A stretch of 64,000 nucleotides of DNA. Origin: Hymenopellis radicata (lineage: Eukaryota > Basidiomycota > Agaricomycetes > Agaricales > Physalacriaceae). Numbering within the stretch: the stretch's first letter is position 1; each line of letters begins with the position of its first letter. The DNA is taken from NCBI GenBank assembly GCA_015501595.1, contig JADNRX010000105.1, forward strand, positions 62,001 through 126,000. Reading direction: 5' to 3'. The notes under the pieces were generated by a model. The model was not told where the DNA came from and did no database searches. It worked only from the letters and a program-made list of their open reading frames with translations. Shown here piece after piece: positions 30,104 to 40,519 of this stretch. The translations under genes were made by a program, and so were the position numbers.

Positions 30104-31587
30104 TCAAAGTTTAAGTGGTGGTGGTGGTGGAAGGATAGTTAAGTAATAAGTCCTCGTCTGTGGTGCGCACGCGAGATTCAAACTCCGACCGGTAGGATAG
30201 GATAAGCACTCACCAGGTTCAGTAAGCCGCATGATCTCTTGAAAGATCATCTTAACTTTTACCATCTCCTTCTTGTGTTGCCTTTCCCGACGCTCCAGAA
30301 TGGCTTCTGCTAGGTCACGAAATGGGGCTGCAAGCAAAAGGAGTGCCAATGTCTGGCCAAACGTCCATTGTGCATCATCAGTGGTGGCTTGGAGGTGTCG
30401 ATTATGAAGTAGTGCCAGCTCAATGTCCATAACAAAAACAATATTGATGAGAAGCAATAAACAGAGCCCGATCGCTGCAGGAATGATACTAAGTTTGCCC
30501 TGTGAGAGCTCTTTGGCCCACCGATGAACAGCGGACCATAGGTAACACTTGTGCTTGTCTGCAAACTGATCAAATTTTCACTAAAGACAATCAGGAAAGC
30601 AGAACCCTACCTTGGTCCTTGTCCGGGAGAGGTCCTGGTGGCTGCCGCCTTTTGTGGTACATGATGAACAGCCCTAAGAACAATCCAGCTGGCAAGAAAA
30701 GGTTCACTCCTGGTGCAAGGAACAATCCGTACATCACAATCGACGCCACACGCATGGTGGTAGAGCCTAGAGAGACGGTTGCGCCCACAATGGTCACGGA
30801 ACCCTGTGTTAGGGCGCACAGGTTTTCTGAAATAACGGGCCCACCAAATGTGCGGGGGTTACTCCAAAGCCAGAGCCCCAGCGCAGACATTAGTGTTAGG
30901 TGGATGGAGCCAAGAAGAAGGACAAAACGCCGAAGAAGGGTCTTGAGACATTCCTTTTGGAGAGTCGGTGCTTTGTGCGCCAATGAGCATGCATTCGAGT
31001 GATATGTCAACGAAGTACCTTTTAAAGTGGTGTGTTCTGCCGTTCCTTCGCGTGGCCCGGGAGAGGCAGTGGCAATTGGCTTGACCGTGCCCATCTCGAC
31101 AGCATTTGCTTCCCTTCCATCTGGAGATTCATTTGTTAGCTGCACTGTCCAAAACGAGCACTCGCCACTTGCCTGCCTTGCTCGGAGCCGGCCCAAAGCT
31201 CTCCCGCACATGCCTAATCCACGCACGCCAGCTCGACGCCACATTTCCATTCTTCCTCTCGCTCTTGTGTTGAATATAGAGGATGAAGTAGATGAACACA
31301 TTGGTGTTGTTCATCCAGCTCAGATCGAGCACGATGTTCGCGTTGAAGGTGTTCAACCCCAGCGTCTTTGCCTCCACCATAGCCGAGATGAGGATGGCAA
31401 AGGCGGTGATGAGGATCGTCGTAGCCTGTGTCTCCACGGATGCAAGCTCAGACTCTGTCACCGTACCATCCTTGAGTGCCCATATGGCCGGAACGAAACT
31501 AAGCAAATTTTGGACGTATACCGCGACGCGGACACCGATTCCCGATATGTCGCTATCTGGTGGTACCTGGCCAGTGCAAGGGTCCAT
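30104..31587 (-). CDS. Multi-pass fungal membrane protein of unknown function
   Basis: I do not recognise a named family. Exon 1 encodes GIGVRVAVYVQNLLSFVPAI and TTILITAFAILISAMVEAKT, then LSWMNNTNVFIYFILYIQHK. Later exons add a run of further helices: FVLLLGSIHLTLMSALGLWL, SIVMYGLFLAPGVNLFLPA, then IIPAAIGLCLLLINIVFVM and a terminal RDLAEAILERRERQHKKE. About seven or eight membrane helices result. The join between exon 1 and the middle loop works with a 55-bp intron (GTGGCG...TGGAAG) linking PSKAGK to EANAVEMGTVKP, so no frameshift is needed. Two more introns follow (near TTLK/APTLQK and DKDQG/FADKHK). The extreme C-terminus is uncertain: a GTGAGT donor follows LTEP. Confidence 0.65.
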
Positions 31588-32639
31588 ATCGAATGTATGG
31601 TGGTTTGTGTGAGAGTGGAATATAGTATATACAGCTGTATACAGCAGGAAACTAGTCTGTAATTACTTTTCTCTTAGCCGGACTCAACCTCGCATCACGT
31701 GTAAATCACGTTTCGGCACTGGACAGCGGACACAGCCACGAAACTCATTAAGCACGCGTTGCATACGCGAATCTGCGCCGAAAGGGTGAGGTGTGGAAGT
31801 CTTGTGTCTCTTAGGCATCTCTGATGGTGCAGCAGATAGTGAAAACCGCTGGAACTGGAATAGTGGGTTATTGACAAGGCGGCGGTTTTGACTACAGGTA
31901 CAAATAACAGCAGGAAACGAGGAAACGATACTGATTGTGATTCTTCTTCAACACCGTTATGAACGCCTGCCAGTAACAGAATGCTCAGTAACCGTACCCA
32001 CCAATGGAGATCGAAAGCACTGACATAGCTTACTTATCGCGCCGACGGGGACGCCGCCTTGAAAAGTATCGGCACTTTTCTGACCATCCAGACAACCCGA
32101 CCAGCATATCTTATTCGCTTATTATCAACCGCACGTAGAGAAGAGAGGCCCGCCACTGACGACGTCCGCAGTACTTTTCTTCGCCTCCCAAGCTTGGCGA
32201 GAAACAAGCACTTTCATGTTACCATGAGTGTCGTACTGGTCCGACATGAGATACTAGTCGTACTAGACGTTTGAGAAGACGAACGTACACCATATGGTAG
32301 GTCTGCGACTGGTACTGGTAATGAGTGTGTGAACCTGGTCTTTGAAAAGGATATTCCGTACCCAATAACAACACTTCAATGTTATGGCGTTCATGAGTAA
32401 ACAGAGTTCGGGCTTTGTATAGAAGACTCACATCAAATAATGCCTATAGTTCATTCGCGGATGAGCGAGAGCAAGGAGATGCGAAAAATAGCATGCACAG
32501 TCAACCGACAGCCCATGGGCAGAGGCCGAACCAGGAGTTCGTGCATACGCTACTAATTCATCAGACGTGCTGTTAAAAAGGAAATGGGCGGAACAAACAT
32601 CATCAATAATGAATCCCGCCGTCCGGTAGTCAATTGGGT
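31588..32639. other. Intergenic, no gene recognised
   Basis: About 1 kb with scattered short frames on both strands and no recognisable protein or repeat. Confidence 0.45.
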
Positions 32640-33450
32640 ATATAACTAGTAGGGAATCGTCATAAGCCCGGGTTGACCGAGCGTGTCACAGCATAACACG
32701 CCTTGGTCGAATCCATCAAGCTCGTCCCCAGACACATCCCGCGTCCGTCCTCGTGGCCTGAATCTTCAGCCAGTCGAATCAGTCCGCGGATACACATAGT
32801 ACGAGCCAGAAGGGGACTTGCAGTGAAAAAACAGCGAGCCGTGAGATCGCGCGCCTTTGACCAGCCACGCCATCGCAGCCAGGATATTCTTGCTCGTGGG
32901 TAGGCGCCGATGGTTCGGGTTGTCGTCCGTTAAAACGATGATGTCCTCCTTCCGATACCCGCAATGGCCTTCCGCCATTCAGCATACTATCAGTAGAGAG
33001 AGGCGAGAAACCCAAAAGACTCACGTGTGAGAAACTCGTAAACGTGGCGTACATCATTGATGCATCCTCTCAGTTGGCGCGAGTGGCCGTAATAGTTGAT
33101 CCCAATCTATACGCGGAAGGGGATTAGCATCACACGAAGGCTTCGCCAACGACTCGTGGGGGCCCACACACACGACTTTCTTGCGTCCGGTGCATTTCGA
33201 GTATTGAGAACGATGCACGGCACCGCGTCGCCGCGGTCACGATCCTCGTAAGCAAGTCGTGTCGTATGATCTTCGTAGGTAGGATGCCGTTGCCCGTAAG
33301 TATGCGGTGTAGTACGGGGGTGGTAGGTGTGTGTCGGGGATGCTCGTATGCATGACGTGAACCTGAACGCCCGTCTGTAGGATACCGATCCTCGACCACC
33401 GACGAGAGGGCGCGCGATGACCAGGGGCGGGAGTCATATGCCATGGACAC
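32640..33450 (-). pseudogene. Decayed metacaspase
   Basis: Remnant of a type I metacaspase, a caspase-fold cysteine protease. Recognisable pieces in order: QYSKCTGRKKVVC (ends 33168), a 61-bp intron, IGINYYGHSRQLRGCINDV (from 33106), a GTGAGT donor at 33024, then GYRKEDIIVLTDDNPNHRR and KNILAAMAWLVKGARSHGS, and GDELDGFDQ near 32710. An in-frame stop precedes the third piece after the only good acceptor. The catalytic His segment expected after SLFFH is scrambled, and the p10 part with the catalytic Cys was not found downstream, where the frame stops at about 32646. The Pro/Gln/Tyr-rich leader upstream is shifted among frames. This goes beyond the single-base errors seen elsewhere, so pseudogene is favoured. 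Confidence 0.75.
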
Positions 33451-34316
33451 GTATGGGCAAACAAAGTAATTCGTATGATGAGAGAAATCCTAGCATAACG
33501 AACGAGCACAATGAGCGGGAGGTGGCTGAACGGGCGACACTTTAAGAGACAAAGCCGATGGGTACCAAGACGGGAAGGTTTCACTATGGACAATACAGCG
33601 CGGTTATGAGTCGTTCGATGCGGGTGCTTGAGCTCTGACAGTGAAGAAACTCTCCAAACGAAGGCGCCGTTTTAAGCATTCCACCGTATGCTCTTGTGCC
33701 CGTTTCGAATGAATGCGCAGGCACAAATGCTGCCGGTACAACAGGCGCGAGAACGAAAGTTGAGAAAGAACAAGAACATGACGTCATGGTGTTTGCATAC
33801 GCGCCCTCAAGAGACACTCCCAGGAAAAGATGCTCTGAGGCCAAGGGCCCGACATAATCGAAGCTACAAGATACACGAACAGTCAGCGTTTACTTACAAA
33901 CACGAACAGTCAGCGTTTACTTACAATTTACACAAGGTACCGGCACAAGACAGCGCACCTTTTTTCTAAACTACATCCCAAAGTTGCGACTCGTTGTCCA
34001 AATTGGTTTCTGGGGTTAAGGCCGGATGTCTTTACACAAGACGACGGTACTACGACGAGGACTTGATTCAAAGGGGAGGGGGTGGGTATTGGATGACACC
34101 AAACGTTCAAAAGCGACCACGAAATCCTGGCTTCCACCCGAGACGAAACGCGAGTTATGAAATGGCCCAGAGAGACGGAAGGAAATGGTGGGGCGATAGC
34201 TTAAGGACGCGTTGTGATTTATGAGAGAGAGGTGCGTCACGACCATCACATCACAAAACCTCCTCTTAGCCATCATCGTAGTAGTGGACTGGCAGTCCTA
34301 CTACATTCAACAACCA
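33451..34316. other. Intergenic upstream of ARPC1
   Basis: About 870 bp with no supported gene. It contains a perfect 27-bp tandem duplication at 33873-33926, listed separately. Confidence 0.45.
33873..33926. repeat. Perfect 2 x 27 bp tandem repeat
   Basis: The unit beginning acacgaacagtcagcgttta occurs twice back to back without mismatch (33873-33899 and 33900-33926). It looks like a recent slippage or duplication event in the upstream region of ARPC1. Confidence 0.85.
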
Positions 34317-35683
34317 ATGGCACCTCAAGTTTTTCCCCTTAGCCAGACCCCAATTACGGCGCATTCCTTCAATGCGGACCGCTCTCGTGCGTACATACGG
34401 CAGTGCCAGATGTGTCCTGACGATTAACAGAGGTTGCTGTCAGTTTCAACTCGCACGAGGCTCAGATTTTCAGTTGGAGTGGATCACAGTGGACGCTGAA
34501 TGCAACGCTCACTGAGGTGCGTCTTGATCCGATCAAGTGTCGACGACGACTAATCAGCACGCAGCACGACAAACCCATAACGTCCATCGATTGGGCTCCC
34601 GCGTCAAACCGCATCGTCACTGCGTCCCAGGACCGCAATGCCTACGTATGGCAGGAGACACAGGACCCGGAGACGGGCAGCTTAATCTGGAAGCCTACGC
34701 TCGTCCTGCTCCGCATCAACCGCGCCGCGACGCACGTACGTTGGAGCCCCAAGGAAGACAAGTTCGCCGTCGCCAGTGGTGCACGCGCTATCGCTGTGTG
34801 TTCTTTCGATCCCGAGAATAACTGGTGGGTCAGCAAGCTCCTCAAGAAACCAATCAGGTCCACGGTTTTGTGTGTGGATTGGCACCCGAACAACGTGCTT
34901 TTGGCGGCGGGTACGGCTGATATGAAGGCAAGAGTGTTCTCTGCCTATATCAAGGAAGTCGACGCCAAGTTAGTCTGTCATTTTCTCTTCGTTCTCTATA
35001 TATTAATCGTACTCGAAGGCCTGCTCCTTCTGTCTGGGGCTCCAAGCTACCCTTTAACACGCTTTGCGGTGAATATACTAGTCCTGCTGGTGGATGGGTC
35101 CACGCGGTCGCTTTCTCGCCCTCCGGAGATGTCCTCGCCTTCGCTAGTGCGCGAACTCTGTTTGGTTCATCGAATATATCTCTCACTTGCATGCTTTAGG
35201 CCACGACAGCTCCATGACCATCGTCTACCCTGGAGGTACCATGTACAACATCAAGATGACGTCGCTTCCCCTCGTCACACTCACTTGGACCTCTGAGCAG
35301 TCCATCGTCGCTGCAGGGCATGACTGCCAGCCATATGTGTTCACTGGTTCCGAAGGGGATGGGAACCCATCGGCACCCTTGACGACACCAGCGCGCCTAA
35401 ATCTGCTTCTGCGAGGCCTGGTGTCCCAGGAAAGCTGAACAAGTCGGCTGCGTTTGCGACGTTCCAGAGCGCAGATAGCCGTGGCCAGTCGAGCATTGCT
35501 GCAAGCAGTGACACGAAGCTCTTGACGATTCATCAGAACACGATTACCAGTGTTCGTCCTTACGAAGAGCAGGGCGGGGTTGTCACGAAGGTCACTACGT
35601 CTGGTGCGGATGGTAGGCTCATTATTTGGGATACGAACGACGTCAGCGCGCTGGCTACCAAGCTTGCGACACTGAGCGTGTAA
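34317..35683 (+). CDS. ARPC1: Arp2/3 complex subunit 1 (ARPC1, WD40), frameshifted
   Basis: WD-repeat subunit of the Arp2/3 complex, which nucleates branched actin filaments in the cytoplasm. N-terminus [19 protein letters not shown], then [19 protein letters not shown]40 blades are visible: [20 protein letters not shown] with [66 protein letters not shown]. Five exons join in phase (introns after ADRS, LTE, EVDA and LAFA). In the last exon the G3 run 35361-35363 lacks one base: SEGDG should continue [13 protein letters not shown], but the raw frame stops at about 35438. The restored frame runs through [19 protein letters not shown] and ends in the last blade, [10 protein letters not shown], stop 35681-35683. 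Confidence 0.9.
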
Positions 35684-35930
35684 TGAATTGCTGTAGCTAC
35701 GCAAGTGTATAGTATATGACACCAACTAGGATCAAATTTCTCAAGTGCTGTTGTCTGGCCTTTGCTCGCATTGAAAGCTAGCGCTGACTGATGAATGATC
35801 CACGCCAACTGTAATGCAGTGCGTACGGAACAACGAATGTTCCCTGAATCACAAAGATGCAGCAGTCCTAGATGGGTATACATTTCATATCTTACATGTC
35901 TGAACGTTAGACAAACTGGAGTGATCCTTT

Positions 35931-36302
35931 TCAAGTTTGTTGCTCATTGATAACACCCCATATAGACGCTTTGAACTGGACGAGATTGAGCATGACGGGG
36001 ACAAGGGCGTTAATCAACTTACTAGAGTCATGACCAGTCCCATTTTCTTCTCCAGTTCGCGTAAACGCGCAAGAAGCATCTCATCAGGCTCCGTGGTGAG
36101 CACCTTGGACTTTGCCGCGAGCTATAAGACGCGTTTATGAGGCGATCGTCATCGCGATCAAGTATTGTCGCGTATATACCTGTTTGACGTTCTGCGCGAG
36201 CTTTGCGTATTCCCAAAGCACGTCTGCTTCGCACGTAGTAAGTTCGGGGTGCCCTGTATAGGGATTTTCGAGGAAGATGTCGTTGACCACCACTGTGCTC
36301 AT
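35931..36302 (-). CDS. DAD3: DASH complex subunit DAD3
   Basis: Small kinetochore protein of the DASH/Dam1 ring that couples chromosomes to spindle microtubules. Three exons (36302-36180, 36121-36023, 35975-35931), each an exact multiple of three, give 88 residues. Conserved parts: LTTCEADVLWEYAKLAQNVK, LLARLRELEKKMGLVMTL and FKASIWGVINEQ. The whole is helical and coiled-coil-like, with the usual family length. The gene is intact. It is convergent with ARPC1, 247 bp away. Confidence 0.9.
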
Positions 36303-36539
36303 CGTTGTTGATGCATAAGGTTGAATTAGGCAACACTGCCTCGCTGATCAGCGCTCAGCTTTTGACTATCATCACTCTGCGCCGGATTCCTAATACTATG
36401 CTCCTGCGTCTGCTTGTCATCGTTTCCTAGGAGTCGAACTGCTCTACGCGTGGACTGGCACCGGCCATCGACGGACTCTTATACAGTCCACCTCATTTAA
36501 TTGTTGCTAGCGGAGCACGACGTGTGGAAATCATTCCTA

Positions 36540-36915
36540 TCAGTCTCCGACCATATCTTTGTGCTTCTCTTGCACACGAATGACTAGAACTCGAAACACA
36601 CGGCCCATGTGGGCCGACGGACCTGCGATGCGTCGTCGACCGAAGTTATGACTACTCATCATACTCACCACTGGTACTAGTAGCGACGGTATCCCCATCT
36701 GAAATAGACCTCGTCGCGGGGACATTAGGGTCCATTCTTTCAAGCTCTAATTGGGCCTTTTGCAGGAGGCTCTGTGCATCACCTGTCGGGCCTTGACCAT
36801 AAAGCCCTTCTACGCACCAAGTTACAGGCATATCCTCGTGTCCGTCTGTAAAAGTATTCTTGCTGTACAGTGTACCAGTGCTGTATGGAGGTACCGGTAT
36901 GCCCACCGGGGTCAC
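36540..36915 (-). CDS. Unassigned small gene, 5' end unresolved
   Basis: Two exons are suggested: one ending at 36669 (GTGAGT donor) and one from 36622 to the stop at 36540, joined in phase. The product reads TPVGIPVPPYSTGTLYSKN, then EGLYGQGPTGDAQSLLQKAQ, and ends RVQEKHKDMVGD. Amino-acid use is coding-like, but I recognise no family. An upstream exon is possible since an acceptor (tatatcag) lies just before the first ATG. Confidence 0.35.
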
Positions 36916-37090
36916 CCTGATATAGCACGCCTTGTTGTCGAGGCCACCGTCATCTCATTCCGCGCATTGATTGTCGGATCCCCATGTGATTGATAGGCGC
37001 GTACGTTCAGTACAGGTTCATACTTGTGTTGATGGAGCCGTCCTCGTGCTTCTCTAGGCAGTAGTACTATTCCGACGGCAGATGGGAACG

Positions 37091-37098
37091 TATATAAG
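37091..37098 (+). promoter_or_regulatory. TATA box of the M43 protease gene
   Basis: TATATAAG, 79 bp upstream of the ATG at 37177; spacing is right for a short 5' leader of about 50 bp. Confidence 0.5.
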
Positions 37099-37176
37099 AT
37101 GTGTACGTTGGTAACGAAGACTCAACACCAGCCTTCCCCACCTGGTTTCAAGTTGCCATCCTTCATATCCTTCGAC

Positions 37177-38390
37177 ATGTTCTCTGCTATCGCACTCACT
37201 CTCCTTGCGAGCACGTCTGTCCTCGCTTTGAAGCCTCTTGAAGGCCTCACTGGAGCTGTCCAGTCCAGGCAGGAAAGAACGTACGTTTCTTGCAAATAAC
37301 AGTCTATTCCGGTTCATCTGAATGTTGGCTACAGTCGATGTGGAACTGTCGTCACCTCTGAGAAGAAGGCCGCCATTGAGTCCCATTTCACCGCGAACAA
37401 GGTTTTGAAAAGCAACGCGACCAGCCTTGCTTCTCAAGCGGCAACTACTATTAACGTCTACTTCCATGTCATCTACACCGATGAGAGCGAGGAGGGCGGT
37501 TACGTTCCGTAGGTCTACCAACATTGCTCCGAGAAGCATGCTAAATATTGCTTTGACAATGACAGTAAGCAACAGATTGCGGACCAAATAGATGTTATGA
37601 ACACTGCCTACGCCGACACCGGTCTTTCCTTCACCTTGGCCAACACCGAATATGTCGAGAACGCGGATTGGTTCTCGAATGTTGGTCCCGACGAGTAAGC
37701 GGTCTCCAGACTCGTTTGTTTCCTTTCGTGTATTAATATATTTTTCCAGCTCCACACAGACTGACATGAAGGAGCAACTCCGCACAGGCGAGGCATCAGA
37801 CCTGAACGTCTACACCGTCGGTTTCGAGTCTGGCAGCGGCGCTGGTCTGCTGGGCTATGCGACGTTCCCCTCTGACTATGAGGGCAACCCTAAAGATGAT
37901 GGTGTCGTAATCCTTTTCTCCTCCCTTCCTGGGGCTGCGATGGAGAACTACAACGAAGGGCAGACTCTGACGCATGAGACTGGACACTGGGTACGGTTCT
38001 CGCGTTAGATTTGCGAGTATTCCCGACTAATTGATGCGTAGGTCGGTCTCTACCACACTTTCCAGGACGGCTGCACGGGGGGTGATGAAGTCGATGACAC
38101 GCCTGCCGAGGCTGAGCCCAGTATGTGTTGGAATGACTTCAATCCTTCGGCCGTTGACTAATCGACTGGTAGCGAGCGGATGCCCCTCGTCCAAGGATAC
38201 ATGCTCTGCTAAAGGTGTTGACCCGATCCGTGCGTCGCGTTCGATCTTTGGTGATAGCGCCAGCTGATGCCAAATCTTTATAGACAACTTTATGGACTAC
38301 TCGTATGACGCTTGCATGACCGAGTTCACCCCAGGCCAGGCTGAGCGCCTCCAAGACCAGATGCGCACATATCGCAGTGTGGACATCTAG
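37177..38390 (+). CDS. Secreted M43 (pappalysin-like) zinc metalloprotease
   Basis: Extracellular metzincin protease. Signal peptide [16 protein letters not shown], then a short propeptide-like part. The catalytic domain has [39 protein letters not shown] and [12 protein letters not shown]. The zinc motif HETGHWVGLYH (HExxHxxGxxH) is split by an intron between Trp and Val. The Met-turn is [10 protein letters not shown], and a Cys pair lies in [13 protein letters not shown]. Seven exons join cleanly (introns after ERT, GGYVP, VGPD, ETGHW, AEPS and GVDPI). The frame is intact and ends [14 protein letters not shown]. Length and layout match the small fungal M43B enzymes. Confidence 0.9.
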
Positions 38391-39015
38391 ATGATCTAAT
38401 GTCCTTGAAGCCATCTTTACATTCGTTACGATTGAATGTATACCAGCTTTTCTCTATCAAACTCTGCATTGCTTGGATTACCATATTTCGAAAGCTACTT
38501 GGTGGCCTGCTCACGTTGCACAGAGAACCGAACGCTTTGATTTTCCTTGACTTGAGCCATCTGAACTTACTTGAAGGCCGGTACTGTAGTGACATTCTCC
38601 ATCATTTATTTGACGTCGGACTTGTACAATTCCGACCCACACATTCACTGATGCTCACGTTCACTCCCTTCGTCCATTCATTTCATTACAGTGCAAGTTA
38701 CAGTGCTTTGCATAATTACGACGCGCAAATATTTTGAAATCATCGGTACATCCGTGCCGCCCCGGATCACGGAATTATGCAAAGAAATAGACAAGAAGTT
38801 ACGGTTGCGCAGTGCTTTCAGTTTCATGCATAGTCCTGTTGTCAAGGCGGTCAGAGGACACGAAAGTCGCGCCATTTGTTTGAGCAAACCTGAATTACTG
38901 ACTTCATTTGTTGCACACAGGATCACGGGAGTATCGGAGGATCAGCGAACGTGAGAAATCGGGTGCGCACGTTGTATGCGTAGCTTTGTCTCCTCTTTTT
39001 TCTTCTCCAACCACC
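38391..39015. other. Intergenic
   Basis: 625 bp between two plus-strand genes. No supported ORF, repeat or RNA gene; it should hold the porin promoter. Confidence 0.5.
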
Positions 39016-40172
39016 ATGTCTCTTCCCCAGCCTGTCCCGCCCTCCTGGAAGGTAATTAGTTTACCTTTTGCATGCGTAGCCGCCGCTAAACTGTCTTGCA
39101 GGATCTCGGAAAATCGTCCAATGACTTGTTGAGCAAGGATTTTCCTTTCACGAGCGCGGCTCTTGAGGTGAAGACCAAAACGCCCTCTGGCGTCGTCTTC
39201 AAGGTCGGCGGTAGCCAGGACAACAAGACTGGCATCATTACTAGCGATCTCGAGTCCAAGTACAACCACAAACCTTACGGTTTCACTTACACTCAAGCCT
39301 GGACGACCTCCAACCTGCTCAAGTCCCAGTTTGAGCTCGAGAACTCGTTTGCCAAGGGCCTCAAGATCGACTTGAACACCACCCTGCAACCCGACAAGGG
39401 CAGCAAGTCTGCCGTTCTCAACGCTGCCTTCAAGCAGTCTGGTTTCCACACCCGTGCTGCTCTTGACATTTACAAGGTACGTACCCCAACCTCCCTCCTA
39501 CGCGTCACGCGTCCTTAAACCAATACACAGGGACCTACTTTCACCGCTGACACTGTCGTTGGCCGTGACGGATTCCTGGTTGGTGCCGAGGCTGCCTACA
39601 ACGTCACTGATGGCAAAGTCTCCCGTTACGCCGCTGCCGTTGGCTATAACGCGGCTGATTACGCTGTCACCGTCCACGGTCTAAACAACTTCAAGACCTT
39701 CACCGCCAGCTACTACCACCGCGTCAACAGCGATGTCGAGGCTGGTGCCAAGGCGGTCTATGACTCCAAGGTGACCCACGGCGGTGTTGCTCTCGAAGTC
39801 GGTGGAAAGACGTACGTGCTTTTTCGCGATCCGTGTATATCATATGAATAATTCGTAGTGTTCTCGATCGCGTCTCCGGAGCTTCCGTCAAGGCTAAAAT
39901 CAACAGTGTCGGTGTTGTTGCTCTTGGTACGACCATCATATCTGTTAATGGTTCATCTCACTCAAGTGTTTGCTATTTTTAGGCTACTCGCAGACCATAC
40001 GCCCTGGTGTCAAGGCTTCATTTGGTCTTGCCCTTGACACTCAGAAGTTCAATGATGTTACGCCTAATGTTGGACCCATGCACAAGGTCTGTTCGCGTTC
40101 CGAGTTCTGTGTCGTGTCCACTGATATCGTGTACCATCAAAGGTTGGAGCAAGTTTCACTTTCGAGTCGTAG
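39016..40172 (+). CDS. POR1: Mitochondrial outer membrane porin (VDAC)
   Basis: Beta-barrel anion channel of the outer mitochondrial membrane carrying metabolites and ADP/ATP. N-terminal helix region PQPVPPSWKDLGKSSNDLL, then alternating strands: ALEVKTKTPSGVVFKVG, LESKYNHKPYGFTYTQAW, GLKIDLNTTLQPDKGSKS, VTVHGLNNFKTFTASYYHRV. The closing part is GYSQTIRPGVKASFGLALD followed by the last strand KVGASFTFES. Exons join through introns after SWK, DIYK, GKT, ALG and MHK; all phases agree. The length, about 290 residues, is that of the family. The frame is intact. Confidence 0.93.
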
Positions 40173-40519
40173 GTTAGAGGGTATTTGGAGGATACTGTTA
40201 ATGGATTGCTTGATAATGCCTAATACACGTCTTTCTTGTGATGAAGTTGGCGTCTGATTGTGCTACTTAGATTTTTTTAGATTTTTGGTCATCATGAGGG
40301 CGGTATGTATGATTGTGTCATGGAAAAAATAAAAGACCGAACTCCCATCCATTGAAATGATGATTGATGGCGGATGGCATCATTGGATCAAGAGCGCCGG
40401 CGCCCACAATACCCAGGGTTTTTTCCCTCCCACCATCTCTATACCTCGTCTTTCCTCTATACCAAACACATACCTTGCATTGATCTACACTACCTTCATT
40501 TCCTGGATTTTCTATAATA
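40173..40519. other. Intergenic
   Basis: 347 bp between porin and the bestrophin-like gene. A minus-strand frame here (40318-40719) overlaps the next gene's first exon and is not supported. Confidence 0.5.

Noticed and set aside
30591..31587. Frameshift in the multi-pass membrane protein
   Set aside because: A 55-bp GTGGCG...TGGAAG intron joins the two frames in phase, so no error is needed.
38904..39449. 181-aa antisense ORF over the porin gene
   Set aside because: It lies opposite a well-supported porin exon and carries no domain.
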